Shown in pieces: positions 1 through 8,733 of a DNA stretch of 20,989 nt (within the stretch, counting starts at the first letter, position 1; every line of letters starts with the position of its first letter). The stretch covers positions 1-20,989 of IMG/VR virus record IMGVR_UViG_3300031251_000376; one strand, written 5' to 3'. The DNA comes from a virus. The notes beneath the pieces were generated by a model. It was not told the origin of the DNA. It saw only the letters and a list, made by a program, of their open reading frames with translations, and searched no databases. A program made the translations under genes and the position numbers.

Positions 1-547
1 CCATGTACTTCCCACGCTTGCAAGGAAGAACGTTGATTGAAACAAGCTGCTGCTTCAATTCACGGACGGTTGCAAGGTCAAGAGTCCAAGGGTTAGCAAG
101 CAATGCCGACTGGTTAACGTTGGCGTCAACTGTCGATGCGCTGTCTGCGGTGGCGCTGTACAATTCGCTGATGCTCTGTCCAGCTTGGTAACCAAGTTCG
201 ATTGCGGAATTGCCAACCAACTGGTCGATAGATGCGGCGATGGCAAATGCGCTGAAGTTCGCGTAGTTGTTCCATTCACCGATCTGTGCAGGGGAAGTCT
301 GCTGGGAAATAACTTCTGGGTTCCCAACAACGCCGTCTGCGTTCTGAACGATATCACCTGCAAGCGTGTTGTAGGTGAAGAACTGACGGTTTGCGCCCAT
401 GTGAAGACCCTGAACGCGACGTTCTGCTGCCGCTACGAATGCGTCTGTTTCGCCCTTCAAGTTAGGAATCAACTCTTTGTCGAACATGATCGCTTGTGCG
501 GTCAATACATTTGATACGGAATTGCCACTGGGGTTTGGTCCAGCCAT
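1..547 (-). CDS. Major capsid protein, 3'-truncated by window edge
   Basis: An open frame starts at ATG 547-545 and runs without a stop to the left edge of the window, so only the first 182 residues are seen. The start is supported by a GAGGAGA-type ribosome site about 12 nt upstream. The protein opens MAGPNPSGNSVSNVLTAQ and later has NNYANFSAFAIAASIDQLVG, followed by a helix-rich stretch with repeated Ala/Ser/Gln. This looks like the N-terminal arm and start of the E-loop/P-domain region of HK97-fold coat proteins, most like the N4 gp56-type family. The position fits: portal, scaffold-like gene, then coat protein is a standard order. It would form the icosahedral shell. Assignment is by context and general resemblance; the missing C-terminal part prevents a length check. 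Confidence 0.72.
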   Translation of the reverse strand, partial: MAGPNPSGNSVSNVLTAQAIMFDKELIPNLKGETDAFVAAAERRVQGLHMGANRQFFTYNTLAGDIVQNADGVVGNPEVISQQTSPAQIGEWNNYANFSAFAIAASIDQLVGNSAIELGYQAGQSISELYSATADSASTVDANVNQSALLANPWTLDLATVRELKQQLVSINVLPCKRGKYM

Positions 548-590
548 GATAGTTCTCTGTCTCCTCTACTCTCCGTTATCTACGGCTGAG

Positions 591-2060
591 TTATCGTACG
601 GTTGATGCAGCGTCTCCGATACCCGCCGCTGCGAGTCTGTCTCGAAATTCTTTCGAGGTGCGGACTTTTTCGCGGTATTGAGTCGGGTTGAGATTTTTAA
701 TCTCTCTGAGTAATGCTGCTCTGTCTGTCGTTGGCGATGTTTGCTGCTGACTGCCGGGACGCTGTGCGCTTAGTGTTCCGGGCTGCAAACCACCGTTGAC
801 TCCCGGTCTACGGGCCGCTGGTGGATTGACCACCTTGGCAGGCGTAGGGTTCGGGGCTGGTGCCGCCACAGGAGGAACTGTGGTCGGGGTAGCTATGGTT
901 TCCAAAACTGCGGTTGCTACAGCAGGTGGCGCGATTGGCGCAACTGGTGCTGGAGGTTCCACAGGTGCAGGGGCCTCTACATTAGATAGATACCCTGCCT
1001 GTCTTAGTTGATCTTCCAATTGAGCCGGATTAGGCTTAGGAAGGGTCAATTTCGTTGCTTCGTATGCTAGTTCCAAGTTGCTGTAAGTTGCTTCCAGCTT
1101 CGGCTCTTGTGAACCTAGCCACTTGCCCAACATCTGGGCCGAGGCTTCGCACCAAAGAAAATCTTCTGCGTGGTCGTGCATGAACGCTGTGCCGATTCGC
1201 GCGCCAGCCTCACGTGCGATCTCGTCGGCGATTTGTTGCTCACGATCTGCCTTTGAGACCTTGGTCACTGCTTCACGAAGCTTGACCGGGTCGCTGGTTG
1301 CGGTTGCTTCTGCCAATGCGGCATCAGCTTCTGCTTGCGCTTGCTTTGCTTGGAATCTAGCTTTGCGCTGCTGGGTGTCGTCTTCGACTAGCTTGACGCC
1401 GCCCTTCTTTAGACGCTCTGCATAACGAACTGCGTTGATGTGGGCGTTCTTCAATTTCTCGATGATCTCGTTCACGTCGAACGATTCGAAGTGAGTCGGG
1501 CGGCCAATCGGCTGTCCGGTCTTTTCGTCGGTAACTTGGTAGTCCACGACAATCTTCGTCGGGGGGACTACGGGCTCCGTTGTCGTCGGCTGGTTGGCCG
1601 CTTCAGCGGCTTCCGCTTCGGCGCGCGCCATGTCGGCGTCGATCAGTGCTTGTTCTTCCGGTGTCGGAGGAATCTGCTCGCCTTGTGAGGACGGAGCAAC
1701 ACGGTTCTTGTTCGCAATCTTCATAGCAGCTTCAGCGCCGCGCTTCGTGCGCATGACGTTCTCAAGCTGTGCTTTGGCTGCCGGGACTACCAAGGCGGCC
1801 TTTAGCTCTGTCAATCCAGTCTCTTTCTCGGCCAAGCCTTCTAGCCATTCGATATCGTACGAGCCGATGCCTTGAGCAACCATCTCTTCTTGCTCGGTCT
1901 CTTGGCTGCGCATCGCAATGATTCTGCGCGCTGCCGCATCACCTTGCGCGGTACGCAAAGTGGGTTCGAGTAGCGGACGGACCTGAGGGTCGTTCATCGC
2001 TGCGTCGAGTTGTTTGAACGTGGCGTTCTGTAGCCACTGTAAGTTATATGATGCGCTCAT
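591..2060 (-). CDS. Scaffold-like head assembly protein
   Basis: A 489-residue acidic protein lies directly upstream of the coat gene. The N-terminal half is helical and charged. Residues about 225-290 are rich in Ala, Glu, Lys and Gln and look like coiled coil. Residues about 365-440 are a low-complexity Pro/Ala/Val linker, and the C-terminal 50 residues (LLREIKNLNPTQYREKVRTS and on) form a short charged helical tail. A helical rod plus a small basic C-terminal helix placed between portal and coat genes is typical of internal scaffolding proteins, which nucleate procapsid assembly through their C-terminus. It could instead be a minor head or inner-core protein. The start ATG overlaps the TGA of the upstream gene (ATGA), and AAAGGA sits 7 nt ahead, so translation is probably coupled. 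Confidence 0.5.
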   Translation of the reverse strand: MSASYNLQWLQNATFKQLDAAMNDPQVRPLLEPTLRTAQGDAAARRIIAMRSQETEQEEMVAQGIGSYDIEWLEGLAEKETGLTELKAALVVPAAKAQLENVMRTKRGAEAAMKIANKNRVAPSSQGEQIPPTPEEQALIDADMARAEAEAAEAANQPTTTEPVVPPTKIVVDYQVTDEKTGQPIGRPTHFESFDVNEIIEKLKNAHINAVRYAERLKKGGVKLVEDDTQQRKARFQAKQAQAEADAALAEATATSDPVKLREAVTKVSKADREQQIADEIAREAGARIGTAFMHDHAEDFLWCEASAQMLGKWLGSQEPKLEATYSNLELAYEATKLTLPKPNPAQLEDQLRQAGYLSNVEAPAPVEPPAPVAPIAPPAVATAVLETIATPTTVPPVAAPAPNPTPAKVVNPPAARRPGVNGGLQPGTLSAQRPGSQQQTSPTTDRAALLREIKNLNPTQYREKVRTSKEFRDRLAAAGIGDAASTVR

Positions 2061-2524
2061 TTGCTATCCTTTGTTACATTCGATTCTAACTGCTTTCCCT
2101 TCGGGGGAGATTTCTTTACTGGTTTTGCTGGGTGGATGCCAAAAACGTTCTTGATGGCGTCCGCGCCCGGCGCTGCTGGTTTTGCTGCGTGAATTCCGAA
2201 CACATTGGCGACGACTTCTTTTGCGTCCTCTTCTTCCGCTTGTCTGTTCAAAGCCACGCGGTTGTGGTGAATCAAAGCACACTTGCGAACCCAATCAACT
2301 ATTTCGTTGAAGTTGCGGCTGCGTTGCGTGCGAACGGCCAGCTTGCGATCATAGCCTTCCCCTTCCGGGTCCAGCTTAATCGTGTCGGCATTGGCTTCCG
2401 CGCACGCGGCTTCATAGAGGCGACGAACGATATCGAAGCCCGGCGTGCCCATGGTTTGACCAAGAGCGAAACAGTCCGCGATAGTTAGTTCGTTTTCCAA
2501 AAGTAATTTTTTATCTTCTGCCAT
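2057..2524 (-). CDS. Small protein with duplicated NVFGIH-AKP motif
   Basis: A 155-residue protein of unrecognised family. The first 100 residues look globular and helical with scattered Cys and His. The C-terminal third carries the same motif twice: NVFGIHAAKP at about 107-116 and NVFGIHPAKP at about 126-135, spaced 19 residues and set in an Ala/Pro/Lys-rich tail. It lies between portal and the scaffold-like gene, overlaps the latter by 4 nt, and has AAGGAA upstream of its ATG. Repeated short linear motifs in a flexible tail suggest docking to a repeated partner such as portal or coat protein; this is inference. Confidence 0.75.
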   Translation of the reverse strand: MAEDKKLLLENELTIADCFALGQTMGTPGFDIVRRLYEAACAEANADTIKLDPEGEGYDRKLAVRTQRSRNFNEIVDWVRKCALIHHNRVALNRQAEEEDAKEVVANVFGIHAAKPAAPGADAIKNVFGIHPAKPVKKSPPKGKQLESNVTKDSK

Positions 2525-2552
2525 TGGGTTCCTTCACATTCGATTGGGAGTA

Positions 2553-2572
2553 GGGGACACCGAAATGTCCCC
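2553..2572 (-). terminator. Intergenic 7-bp hairpin after portal gene
   Basis: GGGGACA and TGTCCCC form a perfect 7-bp stem around a 6-nt loop between the portal stop and the next gene. There is no T-run after it on the minus strand, so it may act as an mRNA-stabilising or partial termination hairpin rather than a full intrinsic terminator. Confidence 0.4.
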
Positions 2573-2579
2573 CACCAGT

Positions 2580-4718
2580 TTATAGAGCCGTTTCGGCACC
2601 GAAGCCTTGGGCTGTCGGTTGACCTTGTAGCTCTGGTGCTGTTGCGTGGTTGATTGCGCCACGGAAGGCTTCATTACCAGCCTTACCAAGTTGCTTCATG
2701 TTCTCTAGCTGTGTCTCGTGCTCGAACTGAGCCTTCTGCATTTGCTGTGCGCTTGCTGCTTGCGCCTTCTGCAAGTTTGCTGGAGAGTTAGCTTCGTGCT
2801 TCTGCAACTCTTCAGGTGTCATCTTGCGTAGGAAGGACTGCGAGAACTTCCAACCTGCCGCGTCGGTGAATGCCTTGAAGATTGCGTACGCGTCGAACTG
2901 GTACCCGGCGTCGTTGGCGTTAGCCACGAACGTTGGGTTGTTCAACAACTGGATGATGATAGGAAGAGCCTGAGCCATTTCCTTCTTGGCACCCAGCTTT
3001 GCGCCTGCTAGCACTTCGTACTTGATGCTTGCGTTACGATAAGCGATGTGATCGATTTGGATGTATTCTTCACCCAACTCTTCACCAAGAATGTCCTTGA
3101 GGACCGAGGTCGGCAACAAGTCGTTGTCCAAGTCGTCCATCTGGTACAACCATGGTTCGAAGACTTGTCTTACGAAACGCCCGGTAGGACCATCGAGACG
3201 GGAAGCGTTAGCTGCTACAACCGCCGCTGCTCCTGTTCCCGAACGCATACCAGTAGTGCTGATGCCAGAGTGTCCGGCACCTTGCATAACTTGTTCGTTG
3301 GCACCCGAGGTTGAAGCCCCGGCTGCTTGTGCTTGCGAGATTGCCTGCCACGCTTCTGACGGCACTGGCGGCATCTGCAAGAACTTGAATGCCTTGTCTA
3401 CGTCTTCCTCAACGTCGATGATTCCGCCTTGACGCCAGCGAACATCCTGCGTGAGTGTGTTGAGTCCGCGCTTGCGGACGGCGGTGGGCTGCAAACCGTA
3501 GTTCAACAAGTCGAGTGCTAGGTTGGTTACACCTTGCTCCACGATTTGTTCCGAACCGATTAGCAAACCAAGTCCCTGTCCGTAAAAGTTGTCAGGGATG
3601 TTGCGCCAGTTAAAGGATAAGAACGGAATCTTCCCGTACGGGTTGACTTCGTTTCTGATAAGAATGTTGTGACCGTTGAACGAAAGCACAACGATAACCT
3701 TCTCGTCGTCCCAACGCTCTAGGATTTCCATGGGTGCTGTGTTCGGGTCTGCCGAAGTCTTGTAGCTGCGCGGTAGCGCGTGCTGCAAGTAGCCCATCAT
3801 CCCCTCGGGGATGGTCATGGTAATGTTGTCTGGTCCGCTGGTTACGCCACCTGCGAAAATGTGACGAAGCACGTCTTCTGCCGGGATGTCGTAGCCCTCA
3901 ACACCACGAAGGTGGTCAAGGTCTTTGTACGTTGCGTAATCGCGGTAAACAACCCAACCTGCGCGGCGAATGTCGCCTACACGGCAGCCCGGGTTTACCA
4001 AAACGGTGCGGATGTCTGTGTGTCTAATCCAAGGATGCGAGATTAGTTTGTCGTAAAACTCGATCTCGAAATCGTCGGAGTTCGGTGAGTCGAACGCCTC
4101 GTTCTTTCCATCTGGCTGAGGGATGTTTACCTTGTCACCCTTGCACACGTATTTCTTCATCTTCTTGGTGCGTTCGGTGTAGCCGTACTTCATGATGCCA
4201 GTACCAAGCAATGCGGCTTGGTCTAGGGTGCGCTCAACTTCCTCTTCGAAGTCCATCGCTTGTAGTTGAGCGGTGAATATCGCAGTCTTGGAGTCAACAA
4301 TTTTTTGAGTTACGTTCGGACGCGGACGCAACAAGAACGGAGGGTCTTCATAGAAGATGCCGCCCATAATCTTCGGCACGATTGCCGAGATGTGGTTCGA
4401 CACCATGTACTTCGGTACCGAGGCTTGCCCTTGATTACCGCCATCGAACGCGGATTGCGTTGCAGGCGATTGGTAGAGCAAGTCCGCCATGGTCCAACCG
4501 TTGGCCCATTGCTGAACGTTGATGTAGTTGTCCGCTGTGTTCGTGTCGTCAATTACTAGCTTGACGGCGGCGGCCTTCTCCATCTGAATCGTTTGCGTCT
4601 CTTCGTCTACGTAAGTGTTTTCTGTCGTGATTTCGTTCGCAGCTTCGATGTATAGCGCCGCAGCCTGTGCTTCCAAGCCGTCGTTGCCTGTCGTTCCTAC
4701 ATCAATGGGCTGCTTCAC
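2580..4718 (-). CDS. Portal protein
   Basis: A 712-residue protein immediately downstream of large terminase. The size and layout fit podovirus-type portal proteins: an N-terminal part with NYINVQQWANGWTMADLLYQ and SVPKYMVSNHISAIVPKIMG, a central LLGTGIMKYGY segment, LILRNEVNPYGKIPFLSFNW-like beta structure (about residues 370-400), then FYGQGLGLLIGSEQIVEQGV, which matches the common portal stem/crown transition. A Gly/Ala/Ser-rich helix and a Gln/Lys/Ala coiled tail follow. Twelve copies would form the DNA channel at one vertex and dock terminase. The start codon is GTG, placed immediately after the terminase TAA (TAAGTG), with GGAG in the terminase 3' end as ribosome site, so expression is probably coupled. 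Confidence 0.85.
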   Translation of the reverse strand: MKQPIDVGTTGNDGLEAQAAALYIEAANEITTENTYVDEETQTIQMEKAAAVKLVIDDTNTADNYINVQQWANGWTMADLLYQSPATQSAFDGGNQGQASVPKYMVSNHISAIVPKIMGGIFYEDPPFLLRPRPNVTQKIVDSKTAIFTAQLQAMDFEEEVERTLDQAALLGTGIMKYGYTERTKKMKKYVCKGDKVNIPQPDGKNEAFDSPNSDDFEIEFYDKLISHPWIRHTDIRTVLVNPGCRVGDIRRAGWVVYRDYATYKDLDHLRGVEGYDIPAEDVLRHIFAGGVTSGPDNITMTIPEGMMGYLQHALPRSYKTSADPNTAPMEILERWDDEKVIVVLSFNGHNILIRNEVNPYGKIPFLSFNWRNIPDNFYGQGLGLLIGSEQIVEQGVTNLALDLLNYGLQPTAVRKRGLNTLTQDVRWRQGGIIDVEEDVDKAFKFLQMPPVPSEAWQAISQAQAAGASTSGANEQVMQGAGHSGISTTGMRSGTGAAAVVAANASRLDGPTGRFVRQVFEPWLYQMDDLDNDLLPTSVLKDILGEELGEEYIQIDHIAYRNASIKYEVLAGAKLGAKKEMAQALPIIIQLLNNPTFVANANDAGYQFDAYAIFKAFTDAAGWKFSQSFLRKMTPEELQKHEANSPANLQKAQAASAQQMQKAQFEHETQLENMKQLGKAGNEAFRGAINHATAPELQGQPTAQGFGAETAL

Positions 4719-7073
4719 TTATCTCTGTCTCCGAAATCCGGGTGGCAAAATCTTCATTAACTGCTGCATTTGCGCCGCCCTTGGGTCTGTTGGGCGCGGC
4801 GGTTCTGGGTCCGGTGCTGGAGGCGGCTGGTTACGCTGGTCGTAAGTTCTAGCCGTCAAGCCTTGCGGTGTTGTCCCCGGGTTTTTGATCGTGCCGCCGT
4901 AAAACTGACCGTGCGTGCGATCATACATTATTTGCAAAGACTCTTTCTTGGCACGTTCTTCGCGTTCCTTGCGGCTCTTGGCCGGGTCAAAGTTTCCGCC
5001 CTTCACAACATCGTGGGGAAGAATCTGGAACACGAAAGAGATCGCGTCGGGGAAGTCGTCCTTTCGCTTGGAAGTGCTAGGGTCGCCAGTGAACATCTCG
5101 AACTGCTTGAAACATTCGTCATTCCACTGAGAGCTAGACACGAAGTGAAGTCGGTTATCTTCCAACAAAATACCAAGGTTCTTGATGCGGGTGCGCTTGG
5201 CGTTGCGAGCATTGTCTACTTCGAATGAGCCGAACTTCATGTCGGCCACACCATAGAACATCGCCATCTTCTGAACTTCAAGCAACAACCAAGATAGGCC
5301 GTTGATCTTTTCGGTCAGTGTGCCGCGAGACTCAGGAAACTTCTTGGCAAACAATGCCATGTTGGTTGCAAGTTCAGTGTCCTTCCACTTGCCGTACACT
5401 GCGTCCAACACGACTACTTCCCACAGCCCTCTCTTGTCCTTGCATAGCTTGACAGCTACGCCGACAGAGAAGTCCGAGGTTGAAGACTTGGAGTATGCTA
5501 GGTCCCACAGTACCCACGTGTCTCCGAACTGAGGTGCGGAGTCCTTAGAGTACAGCTTCGACACAAGTAAGTCGTGAGTGAAGTGATTGACGTAGTCGGA
5601 CAAGTCCGCCGCGTCGGTCGCTTCGTTCATTTGCTGGTTCTTAAAATTGCGCTCGCCCTTGGAGTCGAACATGCTGCGAAGCTTTGCCCATCCACGGTTG
5701 TACGGGAATGTTAGGGTCGCGCGTTGTTGTTCGATGATGTCGGCAACGGTTAAGGTGCCAGCCATGTAAGCGATCTGGTCGTCCGGCGATAGTGTCCATG
5801 CGCCACGGCACGAATAACGGAACGGGTCAACGCGCTTCGAGTCCGGGTTCGGCTTGAATCGCGCACCGTACATATCGTCGGTGAAATATCTGGTTCCCGT
5901 TTGGTAAACAATCCCCCACGGGTCAAGCAAGTCGGTTCGCGCCGAGTCGAAGACGTACTTCAATGCTTCGCGCATCTCGTCGTCTGCTGAGTTCTTCAAG
6001 TCAACGATGTCGTCGCCCTTTAGTAGGTCGCAGTGCTGACCAGTAGACGAGGACTCTGCCGACGTGAACCACATAGTCGGTTCCGGCGTATCCACGAGGA
6101 TGCGCGCGGGACTTTCAAGGGGTCCGTCCGAACTCCCGGCCACGCCGCGAGTAATAAACTCGGGGAATAGAATATGGAACGGTTTTGGTTTCCCCTTTTC
6201 CGCTAGGAAAAAGTAAGCCTTGATTTCTTTGGCGCGCTTCTTTGCCAACGGCTTGTACGCCGTCATCATCATGATACGAATATCAGGGCAGTTGATAATC
6301 CACTGCACGCAGTCGCAACCGTCGAGCGTGGACTTGTAGCCGCCGCGCTGCTCCAAGAGAAGGAGTTCACGGGTCTCTACAATGCCGTCTTGCGTTACGC
6401 CCGTGCCTACGTTGGCATAAAGCTTCTGAGCCTTGATCGACTCGTGAAAGTCGTCCAAGTCATAGCCCGGCTTCAACAATCCGTCGAAATTCTTCTGCAC
6501 GAACTGGTCGCAGATATACTGGTGGACAGAGTGGAACGGTCCCTTGCCTAAGAGGCGGCAGAACCACATCAAATTCTTGCGCGACTTGTCGCGGAGGTCC
6601 AACCAGTGCTTGAAGCTTACAACCCAGTTGACCTCGAAAGTCGATCTAAGATGCTTTCCGCAAATGGTGTGGTCACAGTTGGGCCAGCACTTAGGCTCAA
6701 TCGGCTCTCCGTTGGGTCCCCAAACGGCTTTGATAGTGAGAACGTCTTTGCTTGGGTTGGGCTGATTGGTTGTCTTCTTGGATTTCTTTTTCTTGTCTGT
6801 CTCTTCATCGTCTTCCTTTGCGTTTATGTCAGTGCCGTAATAGATCGCAAGGAGGTCAGTTAGGAGACGGACTTCACTCTTGTAAAACTCGCCCGTAGCG
6901 TCTTGCTCCGAGGCGAAGGCTAGGTCGATGTCATATTGGTCTTTGACCTTGTCGAGTTCCTCTTGAGAAACTTTGACGAACGGTTCGGGCTTCCCGGCTT
7001 TACGCGCGCGCTCATTTGCTTTGCGCTGTGCTCCGGTGAGTGGCCCTGTTACTACCTTTGGTTCGTCTGACAT
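4719..7073 (-). CDS. terL: Terminase large subunit
   Basis: A 784-residue DNA-packaging motor with ATPase and nuclease halves. A Walker A-like loop RGGYKST lies at residues 243-249 and a Walker B-like segment LLKGDDIVDL at about 350-359. In the C-terminal half DTWVLWDLAYSKSSTSDFSV places the first RNase H-fold aspartate at about 524, and RKDDFPDAISF (about 670-680) supplies the last acidic cluster. It is longer than many terminases. The extra length includes a charged N-terminal region (about 1-110) and a Cys/His cluster KCWPNCDHTICGKHLR (Cys129, Cys133, His135, Cys138, His141) that could bind zinc. The C-terminal 60 residues are Pro/Arg/Gln-rich. It acts on the portal vertex to cut and pump DNA. 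AAGG lies upstream of the ATG. Confidence 0.9.
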   Translation of the reverse strand: MSDEPKVVTGPLTGAQRKANERARKAGKPEPFVKVSQEELDKVKDQYDIDLAFASEQDATGEFYKSEVRLLTDLLAIYYGTDINAKEDDEETDKKKKSKKTTNQPNPSKDVLTIKAVWGPNGEPIEPKCWPNCDHTICGKHLRSTFEVNWVVSFKHWLDLRDKSRKNLMWFCRLLGKGPFHSVHQYICDQFVQKNFDGLLKPGYDLDDFHESIKAQKLYANVGTGVTQDGIVETRELLLLEQRGGYKSTLDGCDCVQWIINCPDIRIMMMTAYKPLAKKRAKEIKAYFFLAEKGKPKPFHILFPEFITRGVAGSSDGPLESPARILVDTPEPTMWFTSAESSSTGQHCDLLKGDDIVDLKNSADDEMREALKYVFDSARTDLLDPWGIVYQTGTRYFTDDMYGARFKPNPDSKRVDPFRYSCRGAWTLSPDDQIAYMAGTLTVADIIEQQRATLTFPYNRGWAKLRSMFDSKGERNFKNQQMNEATDAADLSDYVNHFTHDLLVSKLYSKDSAPQFGDTWVLWDLAYSKSSTSDFSVGVAVKLCKDKRGLWEVVVLDAVYGKWKDTELATNMALFAKKFPESRGTLTEKINGLSWLLLEVQKMAMFYGVADMKFGSFEVDNARNAKRTRIKNLGILLEDNRLHFVSSSQWNDECFKQFEMFTGDPSTSKRKDDFPDAISFVFQILPHDVVKGGNFDPAKSRKEREERAKKESLQIMYDRTHGQFYGGTIKNPGTTPQGLTARTYDQRNQPPPAPDPEPPRPTDPRAAQMQQLMKILPPGFRRQR

Positions 7074-7108
7074 GACTATCTACCTTGCCCTATATTGTGG
7101 GCGCTACA

Positions 7109-7345
7109 TTAATTCGTTGGTGCGGTGGCCTTGTACTGGTCCACGTTGTCCTGTTTGTCTCTCAACTCACGGGCAACTTGGTAATCACTGCTTGGTGCCT
7201 TAGCGGCTGCCGGGGCGGATGCCTCGGGTTTTGCTTCAGGCTTGGGTGCGAATGTCGGGTTCGGCGGCCCGGCCTTTTTAAGGGCGTCCTTGGCACTTGC
7301 GATCGCCTTGGCTGCTCCGTCCGGTCCTGCTGTGTCGTTTGCCAT
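7109..7345 (-). CDS. Small Ala/Pro/Lys-rich protein
   Basis: A 78-residue protein with no recognised family, built of Ala, Pro and Lys with a charged C-terminal helix (SSDYQVARELRDKQDNVDQY). It lies one nucleotide after the protease stop (TAAAATG) and shortly before large terminase. That is the place where a small terminase or a head accessory gene would be expected, but it lacks a visible DNA-binding helix-turn-helix, so no role is assigned. A GGAA site lies upstream, inside the protease gene. Confidence 0.65.
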   Translation of the reverse strand: MANDTAGPDGAAKAIASAKDALKKAGPPNPTFAPKPEAKPEASAPAAAKAPSSDYQVARELRDKQDNVDQYKATAPTN

Positions 7346-7346
7346 T

Positions 7347-8219
7347 TTAAATTCCTATGCTGAGGTTAATCACTCTGCGGATGACTTCCAAAAACTTGGA
7401 CAGAAAACTCTCCGCTGTTGCCTTGACTGGCGGTGCGACGGGCTCTGGCTTTGGCTTCAAGCCTGCGGACTCGTCGTCCATGAAATCTACGAAGCGCTTC
7501 CCGGTCGGGATAACGCCCGTGCCGAGTTGGCCTCGATTCATTCCGAATTCGCAAAGGCCGATGATCTCGTGTGTCTGCTCGTCAACGATGGCCGAGCCTG
7601 ATGCGCCCGGGCCTGTGCCGTTGGTAATCAAGAAACGCTCTTTCATGCCTAGGCGTTCTTCTTCCAATGTCTCACTGTAAACTTCGCCGTGTGTGAACTG
7701 CTTGCCGATGCCCATGGCAAAGTTAATGTTGATTACCTTGGTGCCAAGTGCGGGTGTGCCGCCTTCCTTGGCGACCTGAATCGTCGGTAATGAACGAAGA
7801 CTGTGGAACTCGAAGAGTACGAAGTCGTAACGCGCGTCGTTCTCTGACTTAACAATATGGATGTTGTGCAAGACACCGTCCGCCGCAACGCTAGACCCGA
7901 CGAAGTAGTCATTCTCTTTCGCCCAATCGATGCAGTGCCCGGCTGACAAGCCGATGTAAGTGTCGTCACTCTCTTGAGCGATGACAGTAGCGGTGCATGT
8001 AAACACGCGCTCAAACTTGCAGCCCCAAATGTTGACCGTCCCGAAGAACGATTCGTAAGGGGTGTACTTGCAGACTTGTTGGCCTTGATAGACGGACAAA
8101 GTCGCATGAGATAGTGTTTGTTGGAAGTCTTCAGGCTGAGGCCCGACTTGAGCCTTAGCGATGAATGGGGCAACCAACAATGTGGCTGCAAGTACCACAG
8201 AACGAATCAGTGATTTCAC
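7347..8219 (-). CDS. Secreted trypsin-like serine protease
   Basis: A 290-residue protein. Residues 1-24 form a classical Sec signal peptide (basic MKSLIR, hydrophobic core, AKA|Q cleavage site). The mature part has the three signatures of the trypsin (S1/chymotrypsin-fold) family: LSAGHC with catalytic His95, RYDFVLFEF with Asp132, and GPGASGSA with Ser207 in a G-x-S-G context. Cys50, Cys67, Cys75 and Cys96 could form disulphides, as expected for an exported enzyme. After the protease domain come a Lys/Pro linker (about 255-268) and a C-terminal amphipathic helix (SFLSKFLEVIRRV). The start is GTG with only a weak ribosome site. It sits in the packaging operon, so it may be exported during infection or act on envelope or virion proteins; the substrate is unknown. 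Confidence 0.85.
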   Translation of the reverse strand: MKSLIRSVVLAATLLVAPFIAKAQVGPQPEDFQQTLSHATLSVYQGQQVCKYTPYESFFGTVNIWGCKFERVFTCTATVIAQESDDTYIGLSAGHCIDWAKENDYFVGSSVAADGVLHNIHIVKSENDARYDFVLFEFHSLRSLPTIQVAKEGGTPALGTKVININFAMGIGKQFTHGEVYSETLEEERLGMKERFLITNGTGPGASGSAIVDEQTHEIIGLCEFGMNRGQLGTGVIPTGKRFVDFMDDESAGLKPKPEPVAPPVKATAESFLSKFLEVIRRVINLSIGI

Positions 8220-8295
8220 TGGGCTGTCTCATGAACGGCCCTTGGCAGAGCACCACCGTTCTTCCCGGTTCCCTTGCGGGACCCCCTGCTCCGGG

Positions 8296-8544
8296 TTACT
8301 TCCCTTCTGGTACGTCTGCTTTCTTGAACTTTGCGATGATGTCTTCGGCCTTGTGGGCTACGTTAACGGCACCTGCGCCGCCAAGTAGTTCCGCACAACC
8401 GCTAAGGTTTGACGGCACGGCATGAGTGTGAAGAACTTCGATGAAGCCCCACACGATCACGGCGGTCGTTAAGAGCAAGGCGATCACGTGTGCAGGATTC
8501 ACTTGCTTCTCTGCGTCGTTAATCAGCCCCGTCATGAATCCCAT
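8296..8544 (-). CDS. Small membrane protein, holin-like
   Basis: An 82-residue protein with one clear membrane segment (HVIALLLTTAVIVWGFIEVL, about 19-38), a weaker hydrophobic stretch (ELLGGAGAVNVAHKAE) and a basic C-terminal tail (FKKADVPEGK). Size and layout are those of phage holin-like or inner-membrane accessory proteins. Its ATG overlaps the TAA of the upstream gene by one base. No endolysin gene is seen next to it, so a lysis role is not established. Confidence 0.65.
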   Translation of the reverse strand: MGFMTGLINDAEKQVNPAHVIALLLTTAVIVWGFIEVLHTHAVPSNLSGCAELLGGAGAVNVAHKAEDIIAKFKKADVPEGK

Positions 8545-8732
8545 TACGCCTTCTTGAACTTTTTCATTCTCGTGGCTAGATCGGCCATGCGCTTTACGTG
8601 CATGTTGGTCGATTTCTTCGCGGCGTCCATCTTGTCTGCCGGAATGTTTTCGTCCATAGGTGTGCCCGTCGCCATGTGCAATCCGCCCTTGCGGAGGTGG
8701 TGCATCGCGCGATAGATCGATGATTCGGCCAT
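8544..8732 (-). CDS. Small basic protein
   Basis: A 62-residue, strongly basic protein (MAESSIYRAMHHLRKGGLHM, then MKKFKKA at the C-terminus), rich in Met, Lys and His. No family is recognised. GGGAG lies 7 nt upstream of the ATG, which follows the upstream stop by one base, and its own stop overlaps the next start. It belongs to the same tightly packed run of small virion-region genes. Confidence 0.65.
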   Translation of the reverse strand: MAESSIYRAMHHLRKGGLHMATGTPMDENIPADKMDAAKKSTNMHVKRMADLATRMKKFKKA

Positions 8733-8733
8733 G

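Noticed and set aside
796-1011. Gly/Ala-rich plus-strand frame
   Set aside because: Antisense shadow of the Pro/Ala linker of the scaffold-like gene.
4310-4552. 80-residue minus-strand frame within portal
   Set aside because: Out-of-frame shadow of the portal gene without ribosome site.
7733-8191. 152-residue minus-strand frame within the protease gene
   Set aside because: Out-of-frame shadow; the protease frame has the signal peptide and catalytic triad.
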